Below, one piece after another: positions 8,737 to 18,310 of a stretch of DNA of 64,000 nt. The notes under the pieces are model-generated. The model saw only the letters and a program-made list of their open reading frames with translations, was not told where the DNA came from and did not search any database. The stretch's first letter is position 1, and every line of letters starts with the position of its first letter. The position numbers were made by a program, and so were the translations under genes. The stretch comes from Azotobacter bryophylli (GTDB lineage Bacteria > Pseudomonadota > Gammaproteobacteria > Pseudomonadales > Pseudomonadaceae), in the NCBI RefSeq assembly GCF_042643485.1, contig NZ_JBHRSJ010000034.1, positions 248,001 to 312,000 on the forward strand, in the 5' to 3' direction.

Positions 8737-9221
8737 GTCCGACCGGAGCGCACAACCTCTGGGTGATCTGGGCCAGCTATCTCGTCGGTTTATTGCTCAG
8801 CGTGGCGCCTATGCCAAGCTTTATGGAGGTCGGTCGTCCGCTGTGGCTGGCAATGTGCGTCACCTATTGGATTCTCGCCCTGCCGCACAGGGTCAGCATG
8901 ACCGTGATCTGGTTGCTGGGCTTGGCGATGGACGTGCTCTATGGGGTTCTGCTCGGTCAGCACGCCCTGACCCTTACCCTGATCGCCTTCCTGGTCATGT
9001 CGCTGCAGCAGCGCATACGCGTTTTTCCGCCATGGCAGCAGAGTCTGGTGATCCTGGTCGTCTTCGGTCTGGCCCAGTTGGTGCAGCTGTGGCTCAATGC
9101 ACTGACCGGCAACCGTCCTCCAACGCTGGCGTTCCTGCTGCCGGCTCTGGTCAGCGCTCTGCTCTGGCCCTGGGTGTTCACGGCGCTGCGCGGTCTGCGC
9201 CTGCGCCTCAACGTCAATTAG
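8733..9221 (+). CDS. mreD: Rod shape-determining protein MreD
   Basis: A 162-residue integral membrane protein of the elongasome, partner of MreC. About five hydrophobic segments are visible, including GLLLSVAPMPSFMEVGRPLW and LLGLAMDVLYGVLLGQHALT, the latter with the conserved Gly-Asp region of MreD. The ATG is in ATGA at the mreC stop, so translation is coupled. The longer open frame running through mreC is a shadow. Confidence 0.93.
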   Translation: MSPTGAHNLWVIWASYLVGLLLSVAPMPSFMEVGRPLWLAMCVTYWILALPHRVSMTVIWLLGLAMDVLYGVLLGQHALTLTLIAFLVMSLQQRIRVFPPWQQSLVILVVFGLAQLVQLWLNALTGNRPPTLAFLLPALVSALLWPWVFTALRGLRLRLNVN

Positions 9222-9267
9222 CCGGGTCCGCCATGAATATCGTGGCACCCGGGCGGGGAGAAGTTGT

Positions 9268-9855
9268 ATGACCACCCTTTACCTGGCCTCTGGCTCTCCC
9301 CGTCGGCGCGAGCTGCTCGCACAGATCGGCGTGCCCTTCGTTTCCCTCATGACCTCGGTCGACGAGACTCCCTTGCCCGACGAGACGCCGGCTGCCTACG
9401 TGGAACGTCTGGCCCGGGCCAAGGCGGCGGCCGGGCTGGCCACTCTGGGGGCCGACGAGCAGGCCGTGGTGCTCGGCGCCGATACCACCGTGGTGCTGGA
9501 CGGCCGTATTCTCGGCAAGCCCGCGAGTCGCGAGGAGTGCATCGCCATGCTGCAGTCCCTCGGCGGACGCGAGCACGAGGTGCTCACCGCAGTGGCTTTG
9601 GCCAGTGTGCAGCACAGCGAAGCGCGGACCGTTTCCAGCCGGGTCGGCTTCCGCCCGGTCGATGCCGTCGAGGCCGGTGCCTACTGGGATACCGGCGAAC
9701 CGGCGGATAAGGCCGGCGGCTACGCGATCCAGGGCTTCGCCGCGGTATTCGTGCGTCATCTGCAGGGCAGTTATTCGGCGGTGGTCGGCTTGCCGTTGTG
9801 CGAGACTGCGCATTTGCTGACAGAATTCGGTATCCCGTTCTGGCAACCTAAATGA
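9268..9855 (+). CDS. maf: Maf-type nucleotide pyrophosphatase (dTTP/UTP class)
   Basis: A 195-residue house-cleaning pyrophosphatase that hydrolyses non-canonical or excess nucleoside triphosphates. The N-terminal nucleotide loop LASGSPRRRELLAQIG, the VLGADTTVVLDGRILGKP motif and the GGYAIQGFAAVFV segment match the YhdE/MafA subgroup, so dTTP/UTP pyrophosphatase is the likely activity. It follows mreD by 46 bases and precedes rng, the usual proteobacterial order mreBCD-maf-rng. Confidence 0.94.
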   Translation: MTTLYLASGSPRRRELLAQIGVPFVSLMTSVDETPLPDETPAAYVERLARAKAAAGLATLGADEQAVVLGADTTVVLDGRILGKPASREECIAMLQSLGGREHEVLTAVALASVQHSEARTVSSRVGFRPVDAVEAGAYWDTGEPADKAGGYAIQGFAAVFVRHLQGSYSAVVGLPLCETAHLLTEFGIPFWQPK

Positions 9856-9906
9856 CGAGGTGCTCGAAGGGTGAACAGGGGGCTGTAGCCCGAGCGGGAA
9901 CATGCG

Positions 9907-11364
9907 ATGAGCGAAGAGATTCTGATCAATATCACGCCGATGGAATCGCGCGTGGCGGTGGTGGAGAACGGGGTGCTGCAGGAAGTGCACGTCGAGCGCA
10001 CCCTGCGCCGCGGCATCGTCGGCAACATCTACAAGGGCAAGGTGGTGCGGGTGCTGCCGGGCATGCAGGCGGCCTTCGTCGATATCGGCCTGGAGCGGGC
10101 AGCCTTCATCCACGCCTCGGAGATTTCCGGTCGCGAAGGCAGCGGGGTGGAGAACATCAGCGCCCTGGTGCATGAAGGGCAGAGTCTGGTGGTGCAGGTC
10201 ACCAAGGATCCGATCGGCAGCAAGGGCGCCCGCCTGACCACCCACCTGTCGATCCCCTCGCGCTATCTGGTCTACATGCCGCGTACCAGCCATGTGGGCA
10301 TTTCCCTGAAAATCGAGGACGAGGCCGAACGCGAGCGCCTGAAGAAGGTGGTAGCCGACTGCGTGGCCGCCGAGGGCATCGAGAACGAAGGCGGGTTCAT
10401 TCTGCGCACCGCAGCCGAAGGTGCCGGGGCCGACGAGATCCTGGTGGATATCCGCTATCTGCGCCGCCTCTGGACCCAAATCGCCGGGCAGATGCAGACG
10501 GTCTCCGCACCGGCGGTTATCTACGAAGACCTCAGTCTGGCCCTGCGCACCCTGCGCGATCTGGTCAGTCCGCGGATCGAGAAGATCCGGATCGATTCCC
10601 GGGAGACCTTCCAGAGAGTTTCGCAATTCGTCGCGGAGCTGATGCCGGAGATTGCCGATCGGCTCGAACATTATCCCGGCGAGCGGCCGATCTTCGATCT
10701 CTACGGCGTCGAGGATGAAATCCAGAAGGCGCTGGAACGTAAGGTGATGCTGAAGTCCGGCGGCTACCTGATTGTCGACCCGGCCGAGGCGATGACCACC
10801 ATCGACGTCAACACCGGGGCCTTCGTCGGTCACCGTACCCTGGAAGAGACGATCTTCAAGACTAACCTCGAGGCGGCCACGGCCATCGCCCGCCAGCTTC
10901 GCCTGCGTAATCTCGGCGGGATCATCATCATCGACTTCATCGACATGGAGGATGAGGATCATCAGCGCCAGGTGTTGCGCACTCTGGAGAAGCAGCTGGA
11001 GCGTGACCACGCCAAGTCCAACATCATCGGCATCACCGAACTGGGCTTGGTGCAGATGACCCGCAAGCGCACCCGCGAGAGCCTCGAGCAGGTGCTCTGC
11101 GAGCCCTGTAGTTGCTGCCAGGGCCGCGGTAAGCTGAAGACCCCGGAAACCATCTGCTACGAGATCTTCCGCGAGATACTCCGCGAAGCACGGGCTTACC
11201 AGGCCGAGGGCTACCTGGTGTTGGCCAACCAGAAGGTGGTGGATCGCCTGCTCGACGAGGAGTCGGGCAACGTCGCCGATCTCGAGGCGTTCATTCAGCG
11301 TCCCATCAAATTTCAGGTCGAGGGCATGTATTCCCAGGAACAGTACGATGTCGTTCTGCTTTAA
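9907..11364 (+). CDS. rng: Ribonuclease G
   Basis: A 485-residue endoribonuclease of the RNase E/G family that matures 16S rRNA 5' ends and cuts AU-rich mRNA. An S1 RNA-binding domain lies at about residues 35-125 (GNIYKGKVVRVLPGMQAAFV). The catalytic Mg2+ ligands are in TIDVNTGAFVG and IIIIDFIDMEDEDHQ, and the zinc-link cysteines are in CEPCSCCQGRG. There is no C-terminal scaffold region, which distinguishes it from RNase E. Start ATG at 9907. Confidence 0.96.
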   Translation: MSEEILINITPMESRVAVVENGVLQEVHVERTLRRGIVGNIYKGKVVRVLPGMQAAFVDIGLERAAFIHASEISGREGSGVENISALVHEGQSLVVQVTKDPIGSKGARLTTHLSIPSRYLVYMPRTSHVGISLKIEDEAERERLKKVVADCVAAEGIENEGGFILRTAAEGAGADEILVDIRYLRRLWTQIAGQMQTVSAPAVIYEDLSLALRTLRDLVSPRIEKIRIDSRETFQRVSQFVAELMPEIADRLEHYPGERPIFDLYGVEDEIQKALERKVMLKSGGYLIVDPAEAMTTIDVNTGAFVGHRTLEETIFKTNLEAATAIARQLRLRNLGGIIIIDFIDMEDEDHQRQVLRTLEKQLERDHAKSNIIGITELGLVQMTRKRTRESLEQVLCEPCSCCQGRGKLKTPETICYEIFREILREARAYQAEGYLVLANQKVVDRLLDEESGNVADLEAFIQRPIKFQVEGMYSQEQYDVVLL

Positions 11365-11373
11365 GGCCTAGTC

Positions 11374-14300
11374 ATGCAGCGTTTTTTCCGCCTGCTAGCG
11401 GGCTGCCTGCGCGGCCTGCTCGGGCTTTGTGCTCTATCGTTGATGCTGCTGGCGCTGTACGTCAGTCTCGGTCGCGAGCTCGTTCCGATGGTCGCCGCGT
11501 ACCGCCCGGATCTGGAGGCGCAGGCCCGGGAGACCTTGGGCATGCCGGTTTCCGTTGGCAGCCTGGAGGGGGACTGGGCGGGATTCTCGCCGTTGCTGGT
11601 GGCCCACGACCTGCTGCTGGGCGAGGGCGCCGGTGCCTTGCGTCTGGATCACGTACGGATGCGTCCGGATCTGCTGCAGAGCCTGTTGGCCCGTCGGCTA
11701 CGGATCGACAGCTTGGAATTCGAGGGGCTGAAGCTCAGCCTGAGGGAGGACGAGCAGGGGAAATGGAGCCTCGTCGGGCTGCCTTCGCGGGAGTCTCGGA
11801 AACCCCAGGATCCGTCCGTGGTCCTCAAGGGACTGGAGCAGATCGCCAGTCTGTCGTTGCTGGACAGTCAACTGACGCTCGAACCCCATGGGCAGGCGCC
11901 TTTCAATCTCACCCAGGTCAACCTGAGTCTATCCAACGCCGAGGGACAGCAGCGTCTGGACGGTCACCTGCGCTTGCCCGATGGCCTGCCGCTGAGCTGG
12001 AGCTTGCGTACCCGTCTGGATGCCCAGGACTGGCTGCAGAGCCAGGCCGAGTTCTATCTCAGCCTGCCGCAAAGCGATTGGGCCGCCTGGTTGCCGCGCG
12101 CCCTGACCCGCGACTGGCACCTCGAGCGGCTGCGAGCCGGTGGCGAGCTCTGGTTGTCCTGGGCGGACGCCGGATTGCAGCGAGGCGTGATCCGTCTCCA
12201 TGCTCCGGAGCTGGTGGGGAATTATGCCGAGCGGCCGCCGGTCAACCTGCAGGATCTCGCCGTGACCGGCTACTTCCAGCGCAATGGCGCCGATTTCCGG
12301 GTGCTGCTCGATTCCTTGGCCGCGACGCTGGGGCCCACCCGCTGGGGCGAGGTGCAGGTCGGGGTGGAGCACCGCGCTTCATCCGCCCTGCATGAAGAAC
12401 AGTGGGCGATCAGCGCCGACCGTCTCCATCTACCACCCATCGCCTCCGTTGTGCAGGCCATGGCGCCGTTGCCGAAAACTGCCGCGAACCTACTGGCCGG
12501 GCTGCAGCCGCGGGGAACCCTGCGCAACATCGAGCTGTTCTACAAGCCACAGGCGAGTGCGAGCACGCGTCTGAGCTACGCCGCCAATCTCGATCGGGTG
12601 GCCTTCAATGCCTTCGGCGGTGTGCCGGCGGCGGAGAACGTCAGCGGTAGCGTGGTCGGCGATCTCGGCGCCGGCGAATTACGCTTGGATGCGCCGGATG
12701 CCGTCCTGCATCTCGCCAATGTGTTTCCCCGCCCCTGGCACTACCGGCATGTCGGCGGTCGGCTGCTATGGCATGTCGACGAGGAGGCGGTGACGCTGAT
12801 CGCTCCCTACCTGCAGACCCAGGGAGAGGAGGGCAACGCGGCGGGCGATTTCCTGATCCGCCTGCGCCGCGATCCGGCTGAGGAAGATTACATGGACTTG
12901 CGGGTCGGGATGCGCGACGGCGATGCCAGCTATACCGAGAAGTACCTGCCCACCGCGCTTTCCCCGGATCTGGCGGGCTGGCTGAAGACGGCGATCCGCA
13001 GCGGCCGGATCGACGAAGGCTATTTTCTCTACCAGGGCTCGTTGAACAAGGGGGCCCTGGACACTGCACGCAGCCTCGGCCTGTTCTTCAAGATTCAAGG
13101 GACCGAGCTGGATTATCGGCAAGGCTGGCCCGGGCTGCGCGAGGCTCGTGGCGAAGTGTTCGTCGAGGATAGCGGCGTTCGGGTCAGGCTCAGTAGCGGG
13201 CGTATCCTAGACAGCCAGGTGACTGCGGCACAGGCGGATATTCCGCTGGGCCGTGGCGTGCTGCCGCGGTTACAGCTCAAGGGCGAGCTGGACAGCAGTA
13301 TCGGCGAGGGGCTGAGGTTCGTGCGCGAGGCGCCGCTGAAAGGCGCTTCCGCCATTTTCGCCGGTTGGGAGGGAGAGGGGGCGCTCAAGGGCGGGCTCAG
13401 CCTGGATATCCCCCTGCGCCGCGATGAGCGGCAGCCTCCGCTCGGCGTCCAGATCGCGCTGACCACCTCGGGTGCCCGCCTGAAGATCGCCCAGGCCAAG
13501 CTGCAACTCGAGCAACTGCAGGGGAATTTCGATTACGACATCGCTCGCGGACTCAGCTCGAAGGATGCCCGTGCCCAGATATTCGGCCAGCCGGTACGCG
13601 CCGAGGCTATCGCCGAAGGCAGCAACGGCCAGCCGCTGACGCGCATACGGGCCACGGGGAGGGTGTCCTGGCCCGCCCTGAGCGAGTGGCTGAGTCTGAC
13701 CCAGACCTTGCCGCTGAGCGGCGAGCTGCCCTACCGGCTGGATCTGAGCCTGGATGGTCAGGACAGTCTGCTGACGGTCGATTCCGATCTGCGCGGGCTG
13801 CGGATCGATCTGCCGGAGCCTCTGGGCAAGCCGGAGCAGGTCGCACGCCAGTCGCATTTCCGCATGACCTTGGATACGTCTACGGAACGGCACTACCGGC
13901 TGGACTACGGCGATCTGGCTAGCCTGGCCATGGCCGCTCCGCAGGGGCAGCTGGTCGGCGGGCGTGCGGAGCTGCGCCTTGGCGGGCAAGAGGCGGAGCT
14001 GCCGGTAAGCGAAGGCCTCTGGGTGCGAGGCAGCCTGGAGTCTCTGGAGTGGGACGCCTGGCGCGAGGTGCTGGCGCCGCTGACGCCGGTGACGCTAGGC
14101 TCCGGCCAGCAGGCCGAGGCCTCCCCTCCCTGGTTGCGTGGTGCCGAGTTGCAGATCGGGCACTTTCAGGGGGGCGGCCTGACCCTGTCGCAGCTCTCGG
14201 CGATTCTGACCCCGGCCTCCGGAGGGTGGCAGCTCGACCTGAACAGCCCGCAGGCGAAGGGGCGGATCCTGGTCCCGAAGGGCAAGAGCCAGCCGATCGA

Positions 14301-15216
14301 TGCCGACCTGGAGTACCTGGTACTTCAGCCGCCCGCATCGACCGGGGCGGTATCGGAGCAAGGGGGGACGCCTCCGTACAGAGATCCGCTGGCGCGCATC
14401 GATCCGCGGCAGATTCCCCCGCTGGATGTGAGGATCAAGAGCCTCCAGCGCGGAGCCGAACAGATCGGTGCCTGGTCGTTCAAGGCGCGCCCGTCGACCG
14501 ACGGCGTCGGTTTCAGCGAGCTGGATCTCGACCTCAAGGGCCTTCGGGTGAGCGGCAACGCGGGCTGGGAGGGGCGGCCCGGCTCCGGTAGCAGCTGGTA
14601 CAAGGGGCGCGTGAGAGGGGGCGATCTGGCCCCGGTGCTGAAGGCCTGGGGCTTCGCTCCGTCCACGACCAGCAAGCGATTCCGGGTGGATGTGGACGGG
14701 CGCTGGCCGGGTTCGCCGGCCGCGATGCATATCGAGCGCTACAGCGGCAGTCTCGACTTCAGCTTGCGCAAGGGCCAGTTCCTCGAGGTGGATGGCTCTG
14801 CGGCGCGAGTATTCGGCCTGCTCAATTTCGACGCTATAGGGCGGCGTCTGCGCCTGGACTTTTCCGACCTGTTCGGCAGGGGATTGAGCTATGACGAGGT
14901 CAAGGGCCTGCTCGACGGTCATGACGGCGTTTTCGCCACCCGCACGCCTATCACCATGGAGGGCCCGTCGAACGATATCGAGATGGAGGGTACCCTCGAC
15001 CTGCCGAGCAACAGAATCGACGCCAGGTTACGGGTCACCCTGCCGATCAGCAGCAACGTGATGGCTGTCCTGTTGGTCGGTGCGCCTGCGGTCGGGGGCG
15101 CACTGTTCGTGGTCGACAAGCTGCTCGGCAACCGGGTTTCACGCTTCGCCAGCGTCAAATACCGTGTCGAGGGCTCTTGGCAGGAGCCTAAAATTACCTA
15201 CGACAAGCCCTTCTAA
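11374..15216 (+). CDS. yhdP: YhdP family AsmA-like envelope protein
   Basis: A 1280-residue bridge-like protein of the YhdP/AsmA family, which in E. coli helps move phospholipids between the inner and outer membranes. One N-terminal transmembrane helix is visible (LLGLCALSLMLLALYVSLG), followed by a long periplasmic beta-rich region with DUF3971 features, and the AsmA_2 C-terminus including FLEVDGSAARVFGLLNFDA and a final hydrophobic stretch (VMAVLLVGAPAVGGALFVVD). It starts nine bases after rng and is likely co-transcribed. Function as a lipid conduit is transferred from E. coli homologues. Confidence 0.93.
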   Translation: MQRFFRLLAGCLRGLLGLCALSLMLLALYVSLGRELVPMVAAYRPDLEAQARETLGMPVSVGSLEGDWAGFSPLLVAHDLLLGEGAGALRLDHVRMRPDLLQSLLARRLRIDSLEFEGLKLSLREDEQGKWSLVGLPSRESRKPQDPSVVLKGLEQIASLSLLDSQLTLEPHGQAPFNLTQVNLSLSNAEGQQRLDGHLRLPDGLPLSWSLRTRLDAQDWLQSQAEFYLSLPQSDWAAWLPRALTRDWHLERLRAGGELWLSWADAGLQRGVIRLHAPELVGNYAERPPVNLQDLAVTGYFQRNGADFRVLLDSLAATLGPTRWGEVQVGVEHRASSALHEEQWAISADRLHLPPIASVVQAMAPLPKTAANLLAGLQPRGTLRNIELFYKPQASASTRLSYAANLDRVAFNAFGGVPAAENVSGSVVGDLGAGELRLDAPDAVLHLANVFPRPWHYRHVGGRLLWHVDEEAVTLIAPYLQTQGEEGNAAGDFLIRLRRDPAEEDYMDLRVGMRDGDASYTEKYLPTALSPDLAGWLKTAIRSGRIDEGYFLYQGSLNKGALDTARSLGLFFKIQGTELDYRQGWPGLREARGEVFVEDSGVRVRLSSGRILDSQVTAAQADIPLGRGVLPRLQLKGELDSSIGEGLRFVREAPLKGASAIFAGWEGEGALKGGLSLDIPLRRDERQPPLGVQIALTTSGARLKIAQAKLQLEQLQGNFDYDIARGLSSKDARAQIFGQPVRAEAIAEGSNGQPLTRIRATGRVSWPALSEWLSLTQTLPLSGELPYRLDLSLDGQDSLLTVDSDLRGLRIDLPEPLGKPEQVARQSHFRMTLDTSTERHYRLDYGDLASLAMAAPQGQLVGGRAELRLGGQEAELPVSEGLWVRGSLESLEWDAWREVLAPLTPVTLGSGQQAEASPPWLRGAELQIGHFQGGGLTLSQLSAILTPASGGWQLDLNSPQAKGRILVPKGKSQPIDADLEYLVLQPPASTGAVSEQGGTPPYRDPLARIDPRQIPPLDVRIKSLQRGAEQIGAWSFKARPSTDGVGFSELDLDLKGLRVSGNAGWEGRPGSGSSWYKGRVRGGDLAPVLKAWGFAPSTTSKRFRVDVDGRWPGSPAAMHIERYSGSLDFSLRKGQFLEVDGSAARVFGLLNFDAIGRRLRLDFSDLFGRGLSYDEVKGLLDGHDGVFATRTPITMEGPSNDIEMEGTLDLPSNRIDARLRVTLPISSNVMAVLLVGAPAVGGALFVVDKLLGNRVSRFASVKYRVEGSWQEPKITYDKPF

Positions 15217-15296
15217 CGATCCCGATCGGATGATGGTGCTTGCAGCGGGCGATGAAGTGCGCGACTTTTGACGGAAAGCTGCAGCGGAGAAGCCGA

Positions 15297-16145
15297 ATGA
15301 ATCTCGCCGTGATCCAGATGGTCAGTCAGGACGATGTGCTGGAGAACCTCGCAACGGCACGGCGGCTGCTCGAGCAGGCGGCGGCCGGTGGGGCACGGCT
15401 GGCCGTGCTGCCGGAGAACTTCGCCGCCATGGGGCGGCGCGATGCCGCCGCCCTCGGGCGGGCCGAGGCCCTGGGCGAGGGGCCGATCCTGCCGTGCCTG
15501 CGCCAGGCGGCGAGGGACTTCGGCCTGTGGATCGTGGCCGGCACCTTGCCGTTGCCGCCGCCCGGACGTCCCCAGGCCAAGGCGCATGCCTGTTCGCTGC
15601 TGTTCGACGAGCATGGCGAGCAGGTGGCGCGCTACGACAAGCTGCACCTGTTCGATGTAGAGGTGGCGGACAGCCGTGGCCATTACCGCGAGTCGGACGA
15701 CTACGCCCATGGCGAACGGGTGGTAGTGGCGGACACCCCGGCCGGGCGCCTGGGGCTGACCGTCTGCTACGACCTTCGCTTTCCCGAACTGTATGGCGCC
15801 TTGCGCGAGGCCGGCGCGGAACTCATCAGCGCGCCCTCGGCCTTCACGGCGGTGACCGGTGCCGCGCACTGGCATGTGCTGGTGCGCGCCCGGGCTCTGG
15901 AGACTCAATGCTATCTGCTGGCCGCTGGCCAGGGCGGCACTCATCCGGGGCCGCGGGAGACCTACGGCCATTCGGCGATCGTCGATCCCTGGGGGCGGAT
16001 TCTGGCCGAGCAGGCACAGGGCGAGGCCGTTCTGCTGGCCAACCGCGATCCGGGCGAGCAGACTGCGATCCGTCAGCGTATGCCGGTGCATCGACATCGG
16101 CGATTCTCAGTGCCGGCCGTGCCGCGGCCGGCCAGAATGGAGTGA
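15297..16145 (+). CDS. Carbon-nitrogen hydrolase (Nit1-type amidase)
   Basis: A 282-residue nitrilase-superfamily hydrolase. The catalytic triad is readable: Glu40 in LPENF, Lys115 in YDKLHLFDVEV and Cys157 in TVCYDLRFPELY. The sequence is closest to the Nit1/YbeM branch, whose members hydrolyse deaminated glutathione, a side product of transaminases; that exact substrate is an inference. Start at the ATG at 15297 with GGAG upstream. It is followed directly by tldD, a neighbourhood common in Gammaproteobacteria. Confidence 0.88.
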   Translation: MNLAVIQMVSQDDVLENLATARRLLEQAAAGGARLAVLPENFAAMGRRDAAALGRAEALGEGPILPCLRQAARDFGLWIVAGTLPLPPPGRPQAKAHACSLLFDEHGEQVARYDKLHLFDVEVADSRGHYRESDDYAHGERVVVADTPAGRLGLTVCYDLRFPELYGALREAGAELISAPSAFTAVTGAAHWHVLVRARALETQCYLLAAGQGGTHPGPRETYGHSAIVDPWGRILAEQAQGEAVLLANRDPGEQTAIRQRMPVHRHRRFSVPAVPRPARME

Positions 16146-16147
16146 TT

Positions 16148-17590
16148 ATGAGCGAGTTGGTGTTACCCGTTAGCCAGCAGCTGCTGGGCCCCGGTGGCCT
16201 GGATCTCGACGCTCTGCCGGCGTTGCTCGGCGAGCTGGCCGGTCCGGGCATCGATGCGGCGGATCTGTACTTCCAGAGCCTGGTGTCGGAGTCCTGGCTG
16301 TTGGAGGACGGCATCGTCAAGGATGGCAGTTTCCATCTCGATCAGGGCGTGGGCGTCAGGGCCCAGTCCGGCGACAAGACCGGCTTCGCCTATAGCAATG
16401 CGATCACCGAGGAGGCGCTGCGTCAGGCTGCCCAGGCGGCGCGCTCGATCGCCCGTGCCGGAAAGCAGGGGCGGGTCCAGGCCTTCGCCAGTCCCCAGGT
16501 GCAGCGCCTCTACACCAGCAGCAATCCCTTGGAAGTGATCGACCGGGCCGAGAAGGTGGAGCTGCTCAAGCGAATCGATGCTGCCACCCGGGCGCTCGAT
16601 CCCCGCATCAAGCAAGTCACCGTGAGCCTGGCGGGGACCTGGGAGCATATTTTGGTCGCCGCCAGCGACGGTAGCTTGAGCGCGGATGTGCGTCCGCTGG
16701 TGCGTTTCAACGTCAGCGTCATCGTCGAGCAGAACGGTCGCCGCGAGCGCGGCGGACAAGGCGGCGGCGGGCGTACCGACTACCGCTATTTCCTCGAAGA
16801 GGATCGTGCCATGGGCTATGCCCGCGAGGCGCTGCGCCAGGCACTGGTCAATCTGGAGGCGGTACCGGCACCGGCCGGCACCCTGCCGGTGGTGCTCGGG
16901 CCAGGCTGGTCCGGCGTGCTGCTGCACGAGGCCGTCGGCCACGGCCTGGAGGGGGACTTCAACCGCAAGGGCAGCTCCGCGTACAGCGGGCGGATCGGCG
17001 AGCGGGTGGCCTCCAGCCTCTGTACCATCGTCGACGACGGCACTCTGGCCGGGCGCAGGGGCTCGTTGAGCGTTGACGACGAGGGCACCCCGACCCAGTG
17101 CACCACCCTGATCGAGAAGGGCGTCCTCAAGGGCTACATGCAGGACAAGCTGAACGCCCGGCTGATGGGCGTCTCGCCGACCGGCAACGGCCGGCGCGAA
17201 TCCTATTCGCACCTGCCGATGCCGCGCATGACCAATACCTACATGCTGGCCGGCGACAGTGATCCGGCGGAAATCATCGCTTCGGTGAAGAAGGGGTTAT
17301 TCTGTGCCAGCCTCGGCGGCGGACAGGTCGATATCACCAGCGGCAAGTTCGTGTTCTCCACCAGCGAGGCCTATCTGATCGAGGATGGCCGGATCACGGC
17401 CCCGGTGAAGGGCGCGACCCTGATCGGCAATGGCCCGGAGGTGATGAACCGGGTCTCCATGGTCGGCAATGATCTGGCTCTGGACAGCGGCGTGGGCACC
17501 TGCGGCAAGGACGGGCAGTCCGTGCCTGTGGGCGTCGGTCAGCCGACCTTGAAGATCGACGCGATCACCGTGGGCGGCACCGGAGCCTGA
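16148..17590 (+). CDS. tldD: Metalloprotease TldD
   Basis: A 480-residue subunit of the TldD/TldE heterodimeric metalloprotease, which degrades unfolded peptides and processes some modified peptides. TldD supplies the catalytic zinc site: HEAVGH is at residues 260-265 followed by GLEGDFN, and a downstream Cys lies in GTCGKDGQ near the end. Start ATG at 16148, two bases after the nitrilase stop. Its partner pmbA (tldE) lies about 700 bases away, beyond yjgA on the opposite strand, so the two partners are not in one operon here. Confidence 0.96.
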   Translation: MSELVLPVSQQLLGPGGLDLDALPALLGELAGPGIDAADLYFQSLVSESWLLEDGIVKDGSFHLDQGVGVRAQSGDKTGFAYSNAITEEALRQAAQAARSIARAGKQGRVQAFASPQVQRLYTSSNPLEVIDRAEKVELLKRIDAATRALDPRIKQVTVSLAGTWEHILVAASDGSLSADVRPLVRFNVSVIVEQNGRRERGGQGGGGRTDYRYFLEEDRAMGYAREALRQALVNLEAVPAPAGTLPVVLGPGWSGVLLHEAVGHGLEGDFNRKGSSAYSGRIGERVASSLCTIVDDGTLAGRRGSLSVDDEGTPTQCTTLIEKGVLKGYMQDKLNARLMGVSPTGNGRRESYSHLPMPRMTNTYMLAGDSDPAEIIASVKKGLFCASLGGGQVDITSGKFVFSTSEAYLIEDGRITAPVKGATLIGNGPEVMNRVSMVGNDLALDSGVGTCGKDGQSVPVGVGQPTLKIDAITVGGTGA

Positions 17591-17612
17591 GTGCCTTCCA
17601 GGTCCGGTTGTC

Positions 17613-17643
17613 GCATTGCCGACGAACGGAAGTGCGTCGGCTG
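17613..17643. terminator. Possible shared terminator between tldD and yjgA
   Basis: GCCGACG and CGTCGGC form a 7-bp stem with a 10-base loop between the convergent tldD and yjgA stops. There is no good U tract on either side, so this is only a candidate. Confidence 0.3.
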
Positions 17644-17673
17644 GTAATTGACGCTGGGCGAATCCTCGGGGGA

Positions 17674-18192
17674 TCAGCTCAGCCCGCGCTGGGCTTCGTC
17701 GAGTCCGCGGATGTACTTGAAGATCTTGCGGGCGGCGCTGGGAGCCTTGTTGTGGGCCAGTTCATGCTGGGCATGACGGATCAGGCCGCGCAGATGCTGG
17801 CGATCGGTGTCCGGATAGTCGTTGACGAAGGCTTCCAGGGCTTCGTCTCCGCCTTCGATCAGGCGATCGCGCCAGCGCTCCAATGCATGGAAGCGCTCGT
17901 TGTACTGGCGGGTCGAGGTATCCAGCTGGTCGAACAGGGCGTGAATGGCATCGACATCTTGGTCGCGCATCAGTTTGCCGATGTATTGGAGATGGCGTTT
18001 GCGGGCGATATGCGCGCTGTGTTTCGGCGCATCGATCAGGGCGCGGCGCAAGGCGTCGGTCAGCGGCAGGCGATTCAGTTGCTCAAGCTTGAGCGTGGTC
18101 AGACGCTCGCCGAGATCCTGCAGGGCGTGAAGCTCGCGCTTGACCTGGGATTTGCTCTTCTCCCCGGAGAGGTCGTCGTGAAATTCGGGCAT
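17674..18192 (-). CDS. yjgA: Dual-action ribosomal maturation protein DarP (YjgA)
   Basis: A 172-residue highly charged helical protein of the YjgA/DarP family, which binds late 50S precursor particles. The block KSKSQVKRELHALQDLGERL followed by LPLTDALRRALIDAPK, and the end HAQHELAHNKAPSAARKIFKYIR, are diagnostic. Start at the ATG at 18192 (MPEFHDDLSGEKSKSQ); the longer frame upstream overlaps the pmbA leader. It is divergent from pmbA with a 118-base gap. Confidence 0.94.
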   Translation of the reverse strand: MPEFHDDLSGEKSKSQVKRELHALQDLGERLTTLKLEQLNRLPLTDALRRALIDAPKHSAHIARKRHLQYIGKLMRDQDVDAIHALFDQLDTSTRQYNERFHALERWRDRLIEGGDEALEAFVNDYPDTDRQHLRGLIRHAQHELAHNKAPSAARKIFKYIRGLDEAQRGLS

Positions 18193-18310
18193 GGCAGTAT
18201 TCCAGTGGAAATTCCTGCCATGATAACAGCAGCATCGGGCCGCAAGCTCGGGCCTCGATAGCAGGTCGGGCATGAGCCGGTAGGGCGATAGCTGCAACTC
18301 AGGAGTCGTT

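Noticed and set aside
9214..11010. 598-codon open frame on the minus strand across maf and rng
   Set aside because: It is the antisense shadow of two well-recognised genes in high-GC DNA; the translated protein has low complexity and no family features.
15494..17590. TldD with a 218-residue N-terminal extension
   Set aside because: The extension is a shadow of the nitrilase gene; TldD begins at 16148.
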